Source of the DNA: Volutella citrinella
Lineage: Eukaryota; Ascomycota; Sordariomycetes; Hypocreales; Nectriaceae
Assembly: GCA_034401135.1 (NCBI GenBank)
Contig: JAWZSP010000005.1
Coordinates: forward strand, 2,232,001 to 2,296,000
Length of the DNA stretch: 64,000 bases
Direction of reading: 5' to 3'
Under the pieces are notes generated by a model. That model worked only from the letters and a program-made list of their open reading frames with translations, searched no databases and was not told the DNA's origin. Below, one piece after another: positions 23,901 through 36,482 of this stretch (position 1 is its first letter; each line of letters opens with the position of its first letter). The translations under genes were made by a program, and so were the position numbers.

Positions 23901-25802
23901 GAAAGCCATCCCCGAAGACCCACGATACTGAAGAGAACGCAGGAGCCTCTATGTTTACAAACTCTAATCACTGATGTTTTAGGACAGAGCCCAGGCCAGG
24001 CAAAAAGGAAGCTCCAGCCGGAGCTGAACTAGCTGGGGTCTGGAAGGGCCATGGATTCTGGAATGAATGCGGAACACGGAGCGTCGGTGGGTTCCACTCG
24101 AATCCACCGAATCCTGACTTCCTACATAGTTGGTCACCTTGCATTCAAATCGACGAGGTATTAATTGGGATCGCGGGAAGGAAGCCGAGGCGAAGTAAAG
24201 AACAAAACAATTAAAGTGGGAACTCGCAAAACTCGCATCATGCGATGCGGCTCGTTGGTCGATGCCGCTATCGACGATCTAAAATTACGACGGCAGAGGA
24301 GTGGGCTCCGGGCGTTTCAAGATTGGCGTCTGTCCCACAAGCAGGTGAACGAGACCGAGGCCAACCTGGCCGATCTGTGCCAATGCCGGAAGATGCTCGA
24401 CAGATGAGATGGTATCTTATTATCCGTATTATTTCGGGGTTTTGCCCTTCCCCCCAACCAGGAAACTGGCTGGGATCGGTGGATGCGTACAGGATAGTGT
24501 TGGAGGCCTGTTGGAGGCCGCCAAAGCAAACGCGCCGGCCTGTGTGGTGAGACAGTATCACGGCCAACGGCGAACTGGACTTCAGCTTCGCCGCCTAGCC
24601 TCTATGGCGCACGCATCTGGCCATCTAGCCACGAGACTCTGCCACGCGGCGTTGGAATGATGTTGATGTGCGCGCGTGCTTGATTCGTGTACGTGCGTGT
24701 GCCCGTGTGCTCGGCGTATTGGACATATTGGCTACCGCAGAGTGGCCTCGTGGGGATGGACTGGGATAGGTGTGCCCACCAAGGCGCTGCCGGGCCAATG
24801 GCGAGCTTGCCAATTGGGACTTGGCACCAATGCCGACAAAGCCGGCCTGTGCAGAAGCTTGGATATTGATTACCGCCGTTGACTTACAAACAGAGAGTCG
24901 AGCTGATCTTCTCCCCTCCAAACATTAATTATGCCTGATTTCGCCAAATTGGAGGAGAGCTTCGCGAGATGGTTTCTTTCTCAACGGGCCCAGGGGTAAA
25001 GCAAGCCCTGCGATAGACTCTGTAGAACGGTGCCACGATAACCTTGCCGAGTAACCTTACCGGCACTAACACTCCAACTCAGAGCGGGTCTTGTGAGATG
25101 AAGCTCGAGTGTAAATCGGCTAGTGCTGCACGGTCGCAGGTAGCCCGAGTCAAAGTACGCTATGATCATTACTTCCAGTACGCACCATCATGGTCATGGC
25201 AGCTCACTGCCCAAGGTGGACAGATCCTGACTGCGTCTAGATCTAATCACCACTGGTCGAAGCAGATCTCAGTTCCTCCCCATTGCCAATGCACCTACGG
25301 CTAGCCGGAACCCCTGTCACTGCAAAAAAACTGGTTCAGTCTCTGCCACAAGCTTGCTTCTGCGTCATCCCGCCAGCTTGATCTGAGCTGAACCTGTGCC
25401 CTCTTGCTAGCCCAGTCCGATTATTATTGCCCTCCCCCCCTCCCTCCCCTTGCCTAAGCAAATTCGACGGAACTCCCACCCGCGACGCAGAGTCAAACTC
25501 TCGCTCAAACATCATCCTGATTCCAGTCCCTCCCGTTGCTGGTATCGCCACTCACACTTCTGACTGGCATCTTGCATCGTTGTCGAGCTTCGCCTTCCCG
25601 TCTAGAGCTTCTGCGGCGCGTGCCGTCCCCCCCTCTGCCGTCACCCTTGCGCGCGCCGTCGCGACCGCCTGTGACGTCGTTCCCAAGACACCACCGTCAG
25701 CACCCACCAAAAAGAGGCGCTGGCTGCAGACTCGCACTGCACTCCCACCCGTGACGAACCCGTTGGTGACTCGCCCATATCCCGGGGCGCAAGGCCGAAG
25801 CA
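17960..25802. other. 7.8-kb gene-free interval
   Basis: No frame on either strand resembles a known protein. The frames are short and mutually overlapping, and no exon chain with typical splice sites could be assembled. It lies between two divergently transcribed genes, so both ends must contain promoters. The right end (about 25330-25800) is strongly C/T-rich, as fungal leaders are. GC content is only slightly below the genic average, with no long AT-rich, RIP-like blocks. Possible contents are long non-coding transcripts, distal regulatory DNA, or a decayed gene. Confidence 0.4.
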
Positions 25803-28391
25803 ATGTCCACCCAGGAACAGGAGAACCCCCATGCGTCGTCCAGTCGCTGGCGACACCAGGAGTCGTCCGCCTTTGCGCGCTACGCTGCCCAGCTCCAGGC
25901 CCGCGAACCTGTCCAGTCGTCCACTACGGGCGACCTAGCCAACTTCCTCAACCAGTCGCGCGTCGAGCCCGAGGGCGATGGTAGCAAGAACGGCCCCAAT
26001 TTCAAGCCATTGACCGTCGCTGCAGCGGATGCTAACCCAGACAATGGCCCAGAGGACCGTGTCCAGGAGAACCTCGCCAGGGAGCAGGCTGACGGCAAGG
26101 AAATCGTCTGTGGGCCGCTGCTCAACTACCGTGGCATGAAAGACGGCCGTTGGCTTGGCAGCGTTCTGGTCGTCGTGGCTGGCGGTGGAAGCCAGCCTCT
26201 CTTCCAACCGGCGCTCATCCTGAGGCCTGCGCTGAAGGAGGGCCTCGAGATGACGGACGGGGAAGCCCAGGAGACGCAGTTTGAGTCGCATTGCCTCTAC
26301 TCGGACCGACGAAACACATTCTGGGCCTTTGACATCAGCGTCCCTATCCAGGATGTCGAGAGCAGCTACGAATACATCCTCCCCGACCTGCGCTTCTCCG
26401 CCGAGCACAAGCCCCGTATCAATCGCTTCTTCGTACCCGCGGCCAACGAGTCGATGCGCATCATGTTCCACTCGTGCAACGGCTTCAGTGTCGGCACGGA
26501 CGAGGATGCGTGGAGCGGCCCAGCGCTGTGGAACGACGTGAATCGCAAGCATAGCAAGACGCCATTCCATGTCATGATCGGCGGCGGCGACCAGATTTAC
26601 AACGACGGCATCCGAGTTGACGGGCCCCTGCGTCAGTGGACCGATATCAGCAACCCCAAGAAGCGCGCCGAGTATCCTTTCCCCGAGAAGCTCCGCGCCG
26701 AATGCGACGATTACTACGTCAAGAACTACATTCGCTGGTATAACACGGCACCCTTCGCCCAGGCCAATGGCCAGATTCCCCAACTGAACATCTGGGATGA
26801 CCACGATGTGAGCGAGCTTTGGGACAGTGCTGAGTGCGAGAACCACCCACTGACAGAAGTGATTAGATCATTGACGGTTTTGGCTCGTATGTTGATAGCT
26901 TCATGCGGTGCGACGTCTTCCGAGGCATTGGTGGCACCGCACACAAGTACTACATGCTATTCCAACACCACTTGCCACCGCCACCTTCTACTTACACTAC
27001 AGGTATACTAGGCACCCATGCTAGGAAAACGTATAGTCGTTGACGATAACTAGACCATGCTGCATTGGAAGACCGGACCCAGGGTCCCGATCCAAACCAG
27101 TTGACCGATTGCCATGTGGCGAAGCCGAGGACGTATGACCAGTACATTGTTGGCCTAAAGCCAGGGCCGTACGTCGCGGAACACTCGTACAACATGTACA
27201 CACGGCTTGGCGCAAGAATCGCCATGATTGGGCTGGATGCTCGTGTCGAGGTTTGTCGAATTCTCTGAAGCCCATGCACTTTGTATACTGATTCTCGTTG
27301 GCAGCGTACGCGGCATCAGATCAACTACCCGGAAACCTATGACTTGGTGTTTGAGCGGCTCTATGGTGAGCTGAAAGCTGCGGCAGATGCTGGGCAGCCC
27401 ATTAAGCACCTGATTTTGCTTCTCGGCATTCCCATCGCTTACCCGGTAAGCCCCCCCTGGGGTTGTTCTGATAGTTTGCGCAATACTAACGGTATTTTAG
27501 CGACTGACCTGGCTGGAAAACATCTTCCGAAGCCCGGTGATGGGCCCTGTCAAGTTTATGAACCGCCGGTTTGGTCTCGGTGGTGGTCTCTTCAACAAGT
27601 TTGACGGTAGCATCGATCTGCTTGATGATCTGGACGACCACTACACCGCGAGGACGCACAAGAAGGAACGCCGAAACCTGATGATCCGACTGCAGCAGAT
27701 TTCAGCAGAGTTCTCTGTGCGGGTGACAATCCTCGGCGGCGACGTGCACCTGGCAGCCCTTGGGCGTTTCTACTCGAAGCCGGCTCTGAAAATCCCCGCC
27801 GAGGAGGATCATCGCTACATGGTCAATGTTGTATCCTCGGCCATTGTCAACAAGCCGCCCCCACAAGCCGTTGCCAACCTGCTCGCTCGACGCAACAAGA
27901 TCCACCACCTCAACGGGAAGACGGATGAGACCCTGCTCGACATGTTCAACAAGGACCCTGGCGACAGCATCAAGACAGCCAAGGGCAACCACTGCACGAT
28001 GCCGAGCCGTAACTTTGCGTCCATTACGGAGAACTCGCCCAACAACCCGGGGGTCCAGGCCAACGGGACGGCGGTTAGGGATTCTGAGGCTGAGCCTCGG
28101 TCCTTCGTGGGCAATGACGGCCACAAATTGCTTCACATAGGCGAATCTGGCGCAGGCACGGAGCACAAGGCAGCATCGCGGGATACACACGGCAAGGGCG
28201 ACGACGGCACTCTGGACGTGTGCATCAATGTGGAAATTGACCAGCATAACCCAGAGGGCGTCACGCAGATGTACGGTATGACGGTGCCACTGTTGGACTA
28301 CCAGAAGCGAGACGAGCCTCTCACGCCTCCTTCTACGGCGTCGGGCGACCACCATTCCCAACACCAAGACGGGGACGTTGAGCGCCACTAA
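25803..28391 (+). CDS. PhoD-like metallophosphatase
   Basis: Five exons (25803-26807, 26867-27002, 27054-27250, 27305-27445, 27501-28391) encode 789 residues. Introns are 51-59 bp with a visible ACTAAC branch site in the last. The frame is kept at every join and each join restores a conserved block: IWDDHD|IIDGFGSYVDSF, STYTT-D, DARVE|RTRHQINYPETYDL and PIAYP|RLTWLENIF. Metal-binding features of the PhoD/alkaline phosphatase D family include HSCNGF, GGGDQIYNDG, WDDHD and ILGGDVHLAA. No signal peptide is seen, so the enzyme is probably cytosolic. Fungal members of this class have no firmly established substrate. The last 130 residues are polar and variable. Unspliced, the frame would run into intron sequence after the DDHD motif and end early. 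Confidence 0.92.
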
Positions 28392-30041
28392 ACGTTGGGC
28401 CGGGATGAATGAAGGCAAACGAGGACGTAATGGTAATCATGGCCGAGAATGGTAGAAGACAGGAGTGATGTGATGAAGAGGCCAAGAAACAGCATCGTGC
28501 TGGGCGAGGCGGTCACCGCGGCCGGGCCGGAGAACTGGGGCCTGGCAGAGTCGAAATGACGGGTTGCGACTGATCTGGATTATACAAGAAGGGAAATAGG
28601 ATACCCCAAGAGCGCGTTTTGGGTCGAGGCACCAGGGTGGGCACTGCCACCACCAGGGGCAAGATTCTTCCATGGTTGATGCACCATACTGTTGTTTTTA
28701 CACAGGAGAGCTGTCGCGACGCTCAAGATGCAAGTTTTTGTTGTTTAAATGGAACTATCAAAGGACACACATGGACGGTACCCGTTGTCGTGTCATGCGC
28801 CGACTGGCTTGAGAGGCTGGCATGTGTAATCCTTGCATGGCACAGTCATGGAGTCTTATCAGCGGGGGCAAGACCGGCGTCGGCATCAACAGTCGACAAC
28901 CATTCGTGGCCGTGGCGTTCAGGGATTGATGATAAAGCATGCACCCGAGTCTACAAGACGAGGCCGATTGATTCCCAGGATTACGAGAACCTGGTCCACC
29001 TCGGGGCACATGACCTCGCGCAGCTACCCCACGTCGGCAAACCACGGCCTTCTGCACGATTTCCTCTTCTGGACCCAGATCACGAACGGACGCCCGCAGC
29101 CAACCAGGTGCCGGCGATTTGGCCGCGAGCCCCATTGGCGCGCCACTGGCAGCCTGCAATACTGTACAGTGCGCGTTGTGTTGTACTGGACGCTCGCGGC
29201 TCTTCGCGGGTGAAAAGCAGATGGGGAACATGGGGAAAGATCTCTCCATTGGCAGCAGGCCGCACGGCCCATCTGACCACCGAGACCGGCGTTTTGTGTA
29301 ATCCGTACTCTGAAAGCAATTGGCCAATGATTGTGTCATGTTTCAAGGGCGATCTGATGGGCAGCATGCAGACGCCGTGCAGCTCAAGCCGTGGTCGTCT
29401 GGTTGGCCTTATCTCTTGGTACATCCCAAAGGGGCATCTCACGGTCTTTTGCGGAGCTGGCTGCCTGTGGACAGCACCTTGGGCTGCCTCTGAAATCCCG
29501 GATTACAACCATCGCCTACCTATTATTGCTTCTCCCTCCCACTGCACATTTGCAGCATGCCGCCTTATCTGAGGCACAGATTACAAGCCGACGTCATGCC
29601 TGGTGCCCCACTGGTATTTTTTATGGGGCCTTGACAGGCCGACAGCTCTGCCAGAGCTAGTAGCAGCTCCAGCGATTGCGTTGTGCCGCGATAAGCCGAG
29701 TCGGTGGCACGCGAGTTGCAACGCCTGTGGCGAACGGCTTGCAAAGGCAGAGCAGCGTGCCCCAGGGAATCAATACAGTGTGTATGGTAGCAGATACTGA
29801 GGCTGTGTTAAAAAAAAAAAAAGAAAGAGGCCGGCATAGCGGCGTCGCAGAGCCGAGCCATTGGAATCCTTTAACTCGACCAAGACCCTATCGTCAACTC
29901 TCCCTCCTCTACGCTTCTCCCTCCCTTCACTCTACCATTCTCCCAACCACGGCCCACACCAAACCGTGTCGACTTTTTGTCTGCAGCTCGTTCCCTCCTT
30001 GCCTGTGATACCCCAGCTTAGCCACGCAAACACCGTCGACA
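28392..30041. other. intergenic between two plus-strand genes
   Basis: Contains the 3' UTR of the PhoD-like gene and the promoter of the P5C dehydrogenase gene. A stop-free stretch of about 317 codons on the plus strand (28619-29572) is noted separately. A run of 13 or so A residues lies at about 29811-29823, and a C/T-rich leader follows it up to the ATG at 30042. Confidence 0.45.
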
Positions 30042-32011
30042 ATGTCCGCCGTCTTCCTCAACCGGGCTGGTGCCCAGGGCATCCGCAGCGCTGCTCGTGC
30101 CCAGCAGAAGCGGGGAGCTGCTTCACTGGCCACCTTCAAGACCCCCAAGGTCGCCAACGAGCCCAACGTGAGTGACGACAGCCTTGTCATCCTTTATCTT
30201 CCCTTTCAGAGCCTCAGAGCGCCTCGGGATATGATTTCGGGAGCAGCGATGTGACGAGGGTGTGAATGTTTGCATGTTTGCGTCGAGGAAGAACACGGCT
30301 GACGATTCAATGTGACAGCACCACTACACCAAGGGCAGTCCGCAGCGCGAGGGCCTGACTGCTGCCATTGAGAAGCTCCAGAAGAAGCTTCCTCTCCAGG
30401 TGCCCGTTGTCGTGGGCGGCAAGGAGGTAAGGACCTCTCTCATTACCCATTCTCGGGCAGCGCCTGAGGGTTGGGCGCGACAGACAACAGGACGACCCGA
30501 CTAACACGGAAATCCAGATCACCACCTCGTCACTCTCCAAGCAGCTCAACCCCGCCGACCACGCCTCCACCGTCGCATCTTACCACACAGCCACACCCGC
30601 CGATGTGTCCAAGGCCATCGACGCAGCCCTCGCGGCCAAGCCCGCCTGGGAGGCCCTGCCCTTTGCGGACCGCGCCGCCGTCTTCCTCAAGGCCGCCGAC
30701 CTCATCTCCACAAAGTACCGCTACGACATCATGGCCGCCACCATGCTCGGCCAGGGCAAGAACGCCTGGCAGGCCGAGATCGACACCGCCGCCGAGCTGG
30801 CCGACTTCTTCCGCTTCAACGTCGCCTACGCCGAGACGCTGTACAACTCGCAGCCCGAGCACAACTCCCCCGGCGTCTGGAACCGCCTCGAGTACCGCGC
30901 TCTCGAGGGCTTCGTCTACGCCGTGAGCCCCTTCAACTTCACCGCCATCGCCGGCAACCTGCCCGGCGCCCCCGCCCTGCTCGGAAACGTCGTCGTCTGG
31001 AAGCCCAGCGACTTCTCCATTGCCTCCAACTGGCTCGTCTACCAGATCCTGCTCGAGGCCGGTCTGCCCAAGGACGTCATCCAGTTCGTGCCCGGCAACC
31101 CCGTCGAGATCACAAAGGCCGTCCTCGAGCACAAGGAGTTTGCTGCCCTCCACTACACCGGCAGCACCGCCGTCTTCCGAAAGCTGTACGGCACAATCGG
31201 CCAGGGCATCGCTGAGGGTCGATACCGCTCGTACCCCCGCGTCGTTGGCGAGACTGGCGGCAAGAACTTCCACCTGATCCACCCGACCGCCGACATTGAC
31301 AACGCCGTCAAGCAGACCGTCCGCGGTGCTTTCGAGTACCAGGGCCAGAAGTGCAGCGCCACCTCGCGCCTGTACGTGCCCAAGTCCAAGTGGGCCGAGT
31401 TCAAGGAGAAGCTGGTTGCAGAGGTTGAGCAGCTCACCGTTGGCGTGCCATGGGAGCACGGCAACTTCATGGGCCCCGTCATCCACGAGGCATCCTTCAA
31501 GAAGCTGTCTGGCGCCATTGACGAGGCCAAGACGGACAAGGACGTTGAGCTTGTCGTCGGCGGCAAGTACGACTCCTCCAAGGGCTACTTTGTGCAGCCT
31601 ACCATCTACGCCACCACCAACCCCGACCACAAGTTCTTCTCGACCGAGTTCTTCGGGCCCATCCTGACCACCTACGTCTACGACGATGCCGCCCCGGATG
31701 CCTTTGCCAAGGCCTGCAAGCTGGTCGACTCGACATCCGAGTATGCCCTGACGGGCTCCATCTTCGCTGCGGACCGCGAGGCTGTCCGCTTCGCCGAGGA
31801 GAACCTCCGCAACGCGGCCGGCAACTTCTACGTCAACTGCAAGAGCACCGGCGCCGTTGTGGGGCAGCAGCCCTTCGGAGGCTCCCGAGCCTCGGGCACC
31901 AATGACAAGGCCGGCAGCCAGAACCTCCTGTCTCGCTTTGTCAACGTGCGGGCAATCAAGGAGGAGTTTCTCCCCACGACCAAGGTCGCCTATCCCAGCA
32001 ACGAGATCTAG
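30042..32011 (+). CDS. PUT2: delta-1-pyrroline-5-carboxylate dehydrogenase, mitochondrial
   Basis: Exons 30042-30167, 30319-30426 and 30518-32011 encode 575 residues. It oxidises P5C/glutamate semialdehyde to glutamate with NAD+, the second step of proline catabolism in the mitochondrial matrix. The first 30 or so residues are Arg/Ala/Ser-rich without acids and fit a targeting presequence. Aldehyde dehydrogenase features are the VSPFNFTAIAGNLPGAPAL block, VVWKPSD, HYTGST, VGETGGKNF with the general base Glu near residue 323, and QGQKCSA with the catalytic Cys near residue 357. The C-terminal PFGGSRASGTNDKAGS block is typical of this subfamily. Both introns are in phase 0; the second has a CTAAC branch site. 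Proline use is usually inducible, but no regulator site is claimed. Confidence 0.97.
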
Positions 32012-35000
32012 GCGGATGTGCCAATAAGCAGCCCGAGGTCGGGGGCCTTGAAAGATGTATTAGATGTGCAATGGAACAAAAAGCAATTGATTGCGGTCAG
32101 GATGGACTGCAGCAGCAAGCGGAGAGCTAGATAACTAGGCTCGGTTAGAGCAGTAGCTAAACTGCCTGTTCAATGATTAATGGATACTTATTTTTATTAC
32201 TTCTCACGGTTGACTGACTTTTTCCTTTCACTTTTCTCTTCATCTCTTGTCCATCTATTTTTACGTGCACGAACTGGGTGCAGCACAAGAAATAAAGAGG
32301 ATTTCGATGTGGAGCGGCTGGAATGGGGTCACGCGTGCACCGGGCGATCCTGTAATCCATCCGTCACCGAGCCTCACAGGCAAAGGTATTTTTTAATCGG
32401 TGGAACCGCAGCTTCGGGGAATCAGGGATCCTGAATCGCGGGAGGAACAGGCGCGCGTGGGGCCGTGCGAACCAGGGGCCGGGCTGAGGCTCCAGACGGT
32501 CCCCCACGTTGGCACAGGTCGGGCGTTGATGGGTGGGATTTGCGACCTGTCTGGGGAGGAGGCATGCAGCGCACGGAGCGATTTTGTACAGGGCGGGGGT
32601 CATCTGGCACACGTGCTCAACTCGGTTCAGGGCGAATAGAAGAGCTGGATTTTCCACGACCCTCGAGATGCTCTCTGGTGTCTTCAGCCGTCGACATCCC
32701 TGCCAGGCGGCCAGCCGCCAGCGTTGGAGTCGGCAGGACTCGCGAGGCCGTCTGGGCCCCCGACAATTGGGTTCTCGGACACGTGCCCTCTGTACTGGTT
32801 GAGTGTTAGTCTGTTTGGCCCCTGTGATGTGTGATGTGCCGCACCGTCAGCGGTTGAGAGGTGGAGGTTTTTCCCGACTTTGTCTGATATGTACGTATTT
32901 ACATGCTGCCTGTGCAGTAGGGTGGTGAACGGACCGTCTGGTGCGAGAGAGAGCGTGCGAGGTTTGGGTCGACGGGCGGACGGAGATGGAGGTAGGCGAA
33001 GGATGGGCCACCATCGTTACCGAACTGCGATGTAAGTGGGCTGAGGACGGGAGAGGCGAGGGAATAGGAAGGAGGAGCTGAGGCCATGTCCGCGCTTGTT
33101 TTCTGGATACCGTAGCCCGAGCTCCGTGATATTCACCCGATCGGGAAACCAGGTCTGGCTGGATTACAACAAAACCGCCGCCCTGTTGCTGACATTTCTC
33201 GAGAGAATAGCACAAATGGAGATGCGTAAATGCTAGTGCGAATAGTGATTAAATATAGTCAACATATAGAGCAGATACTAGGCATGGTAGGAACATCTGA
33301 TGGCTGGGGGCTTAGCGAAGAGGTCCTTTTCTATACCGAGGCGCACGTTATCCATAGAGTCGGATGTCTGATCCATGCAAGCATGTCGATGCTGATGATG
33401 AGCTGCTGCGATGTGCTGTGCATGGACCACCATGGGCGCACACGAGCAAGGGGTGAGCAGCCGATGGCCGCCTTTGTTGATGACGGACTGCCCGTGTCCA
33501 TACAGCCACAAGCCAATCATGAAAACAAGAAAAGATCCAGATGCCACCGCCACCGTGCTCGAACAATGTCGCGCTGAGACGCCAGAATTGAGCTGCAAAA
33601 CGCGGACAAGTGACTATAATGGTGGGGGGCCCGACCCGACCATCTTCGGGCTCACTGCGGCGCGGTCAAGTCGTGGGCGACGTGAAAGAGCTACCAAGCA
33701 CAGCTGCTAGGACTAAACTCTCTAGGCAGCGTGGCATGAGAGCTTGAGATATTAAGTCAAGCTGCAACCGCGTCGCACAAATGCTGATGCCATGCAGCAC
33801 GGGCATGTACATGTAGGCCGCGTTGCCCTGCACGGGCTGCGACACATGGAATGGCTGGCGCAGGGACCCCGAAAAGGGTATCAAGGCCAAGCTTTGGAAA
33901 GCCCCCCCCGGTTTCCCCCCCCTACCCACAAGGCGGCCCCCGATGCCCACGCCCGACCACATGGGCAGATTCGGGCCCGTGATTGGCTGCAGCCCATGGG
34001 GAGCACGCGACCATTTTCTCGATGATGCTTGGTCCAGAAGGCAAGACTTATCCACGGCAGAAAGGGAGCCCTCCTGCCCTGGGGCCAGCGCACGCCGCGG
34101 ATTGGAGGAGGTGGAGGAGAAGGAGCGGATTGAAACTCTCTTGCCTCCTCTGTGGCGCATCCCATTGTGGTGGTTGGGTGGTTCTGGGGGATGCCATGCC
34201 CGCGTGTGCGTGCTGCGTGCCCTCGTTGCATGCGTCTGTAGGCGTGGACGGATGCAACTTCTGGATTCCCTCCCGCGCATCACATCCGTCCACAACATCA
34301 CTAATTACTACTAGCAGTAGTAGGCCCTGCGTTGCCAAATCACCCCGTAGCACTACGACCGAGCAGAGCATTGATGGTCGCCTCGTCTCGCCTTACTGGT
34401 CTCGCCTGGCCTCCCCTCCCCCCGACGCAACTGATCACATCGACCCAAGGCAATTGATTAGCCAGCAGCTGGGCGTCCTCTCTCGACCATTGACCTAAAC
34501 CGCCCCGACCTGACCCCAACAGTAGCTCCCCCGCTGCTACTACTGCAAATACCGACTTCTACGCCGGGCCTACTTGCCTCAGGTCCCAAAGCACAGGCTC
34601 TTCCGAGTGCTGCTTATTAGCTGCCCTCTCGCTGTCGCATGCGCCGTCGTTTCCTGTCCTGCCCTCGTGCTCGTCCCCCGTGCTCGCGAGACCACTCCAG
34701 ACGGCGCCAGGCCCGGGCCCGAACCCAACCCTTGCCTTGACCGTTGTTCCCTGTCTGTCACCGACGAGATAGGTAGATCCTGCCCTCCGCTCCTGCATCT
34801 TTGTTCCTCCTCTCATTGCTTTCCCCGGGCCCGCCTGCTCGTCTCTCATACTTTTCTGCACTCCCCGCCGTGTTGGGTCTTATGCCTCCACCGTCTTCCC
34901 CAACTCCAGTTTGATCTCGCAGGCAGCCTCGACTTCTGATGCCAATTGCCAAGCACCAGCGATACTGCATCTCACCCTGCGGCTTATTCTGCTTTGAAAC

Positions 35001-35184
35001 AGCAAACCGTCCGAATCCTCCAGGTTGCCCCTCGACGCACCTAATTTGATCAAAATTGGAGATTCGTTGACCCCCACACAACTCTCTTGTCCGCATCTGG
35101 CGGCGGCACTGTTGTCACAGGCCGAAGACTCTCTCTCTCTCCCTCACCCTGACCCGACCACAGCACATTTCTCGTCATTCACAC
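32012..35184. other. 3.2-kb intergenic, long bHLH promoter/leader
   Basis: No coding frame with family resemblance. The first few hundred bases are the 3' UTR of PUT2. From about 34500 to 35184 the plus strand is C/T-rich, with few ATGs in good context, which suggests a long 5' leader for the bHLH gene. Long upstream regions are common for fungal regulatory genes. No defined element can be named. Confidence 0.45.
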
Positions 35185-36482
35185 ATGCTCGGCAGGATGC
35201 CTAGGCCAGGGCTCCCTCTGACTCCGGGGTCGTCCTCGGATATCAAGGGGAAGGACGGCACCCAACAACTTTCAACTTTCCAACTCTCTTTCGAACTCCC
35301 TCCCCCAGCGATCCATGAGCCTCCTCGAATATCGCCTTCGAATTCGCGAGGGTCACCGACCGACTCACAGGGTCGCCCCATCGCCACAGCCTCTCCAGGC
35401 TCGACCTTTCCTATGCAGCCTGCTGAGGCTGTCAAGGCTCGTCGGCGCTCGTCTGCCGCCAAGGAGCCCAAGGACAACACGTTCGCTCTCCCCCCGCCAC
35501 CTACCCGCTCTCGCAAGATTATTCAAATGAAACCCCGTACACAAGATGCCGGCAATGATAATGCAACCAAGGAGACGGCTAAGTCAACTAAGGCGGCCAC
35601 GGCCAAGGCGACGGCTGCCAGCAAGGACACCACAGCCAAGGGTGCTGGCGCTGCCGGTGCCGCCGATGCTGCTGCTGCCGACAAAGGAAAGGGCAAGAAG
35701 CAGCCTAGTGCAACAAGCGCAGCTGGCCGCAAGATTGCGAGAAAGACTGCACACAGCCTGATTGAGCGACGAAGACGTAGCAAGATGAACGAAGAGTTTG
35801 CTGTGCTCAAGAGCATGATTCCTGCCTGCACAGGCGAGATGCACAAGCTGTCCATCCTTCAGGTTCGAACTCCATAGACGCTCGCAATGAAGCCATGAGA
35901 TGAGATGGACTGACATGGTTTGACGCACAGGCTTCCATCGAATACGTCCGATACCTCGAAGATTGCGTGGCCAAGTTGAAGGCCCAGCAGCAAGATGATG
36001 GTCAAGGCCATCTCGAGTCCGGCCAACAGACCCCCACGGGCCGTAGCCGCCTACCATCGATCCGCGAATTCCACCCCACCTTCCGGGGAGACAATGGCGC
36101 TGTGGATGGCGATGTTGACATGGAAGATTCGGATGGCGCCTCGCCGACTATGACTACGAACGAACACCAGCCGTCCATTTCGCCTGCTCTACATCCTCAA
36201 GACTCCGCTCTGCACCGCCATCAATCGTATGGGTCCGTGTCAGATGCTCGCCGTTATAGCTACAGCGCCTCGGCTGGCACATCGCCGGCTTTCGGACCTG
36301 TCTTTGGTGGTGGCTACAGCCGTGCCGACTCATCGGCACCCGCCTCAACGTTGACGAGCCCAGCCCTCGACCCCCAGACTGAGCTCGACCAGGAGGCCAT
36401 GGCTGCTCTGTTGATGCTCAACAATGACCGAAGAGGATCGCGCGGTCGGGGACTGTCGGTTCGCGATCTATTGAGCACATAA
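35185..36482 (+). CDS. bHLH transcription factor
   Basis: Exons 35185-35862 and 35931-36482 encode 409 residues. The bHLH domain spans residues 186-246. The basic region contains the H-E-R triad (H190, E194, R198) that reads CACGTG/CANNTG E-boxes. Helix 1 is NEEFAVLKSMIP, the loop is CTGEMHK, and helix 2 is LSILQ|ASIEYVRYLEDCVAKL. The intron cuts inside helix 2 between LSILQ and ASIEYVR, and the join is required to complete the domain. The N-terminal 185 residues are Pro/Ser-rich, then Ala/Lys/Thr-rich low complexity. The C-terminal part is disordered with an acidic patch (VDGDVDMEDSDGA) that could activate transcription. It resembles fission yeast Esc1-type proteins (inference). A second in-frame Met lies five codons downstream of the chosen start. 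The donor GTTCGA is unusual. Confidence 0.88.

Noticed and set aside
24086..24115. Possible tRNA-like T-arm (GGGTTCCACTCGAATCCACC)
   Set aside because: The stem-loop spacing is wrong and no matching acceptor, D or anticodon arms are visible around it.
30530..31630. Long minus-strand open frame of 366 codons opposite PUT2
   Set aside because: It is a mirror of the strong G/C third-position bias of PUT2. Its Gly/Val/Asp-rich composition is typical of antisense shadows.
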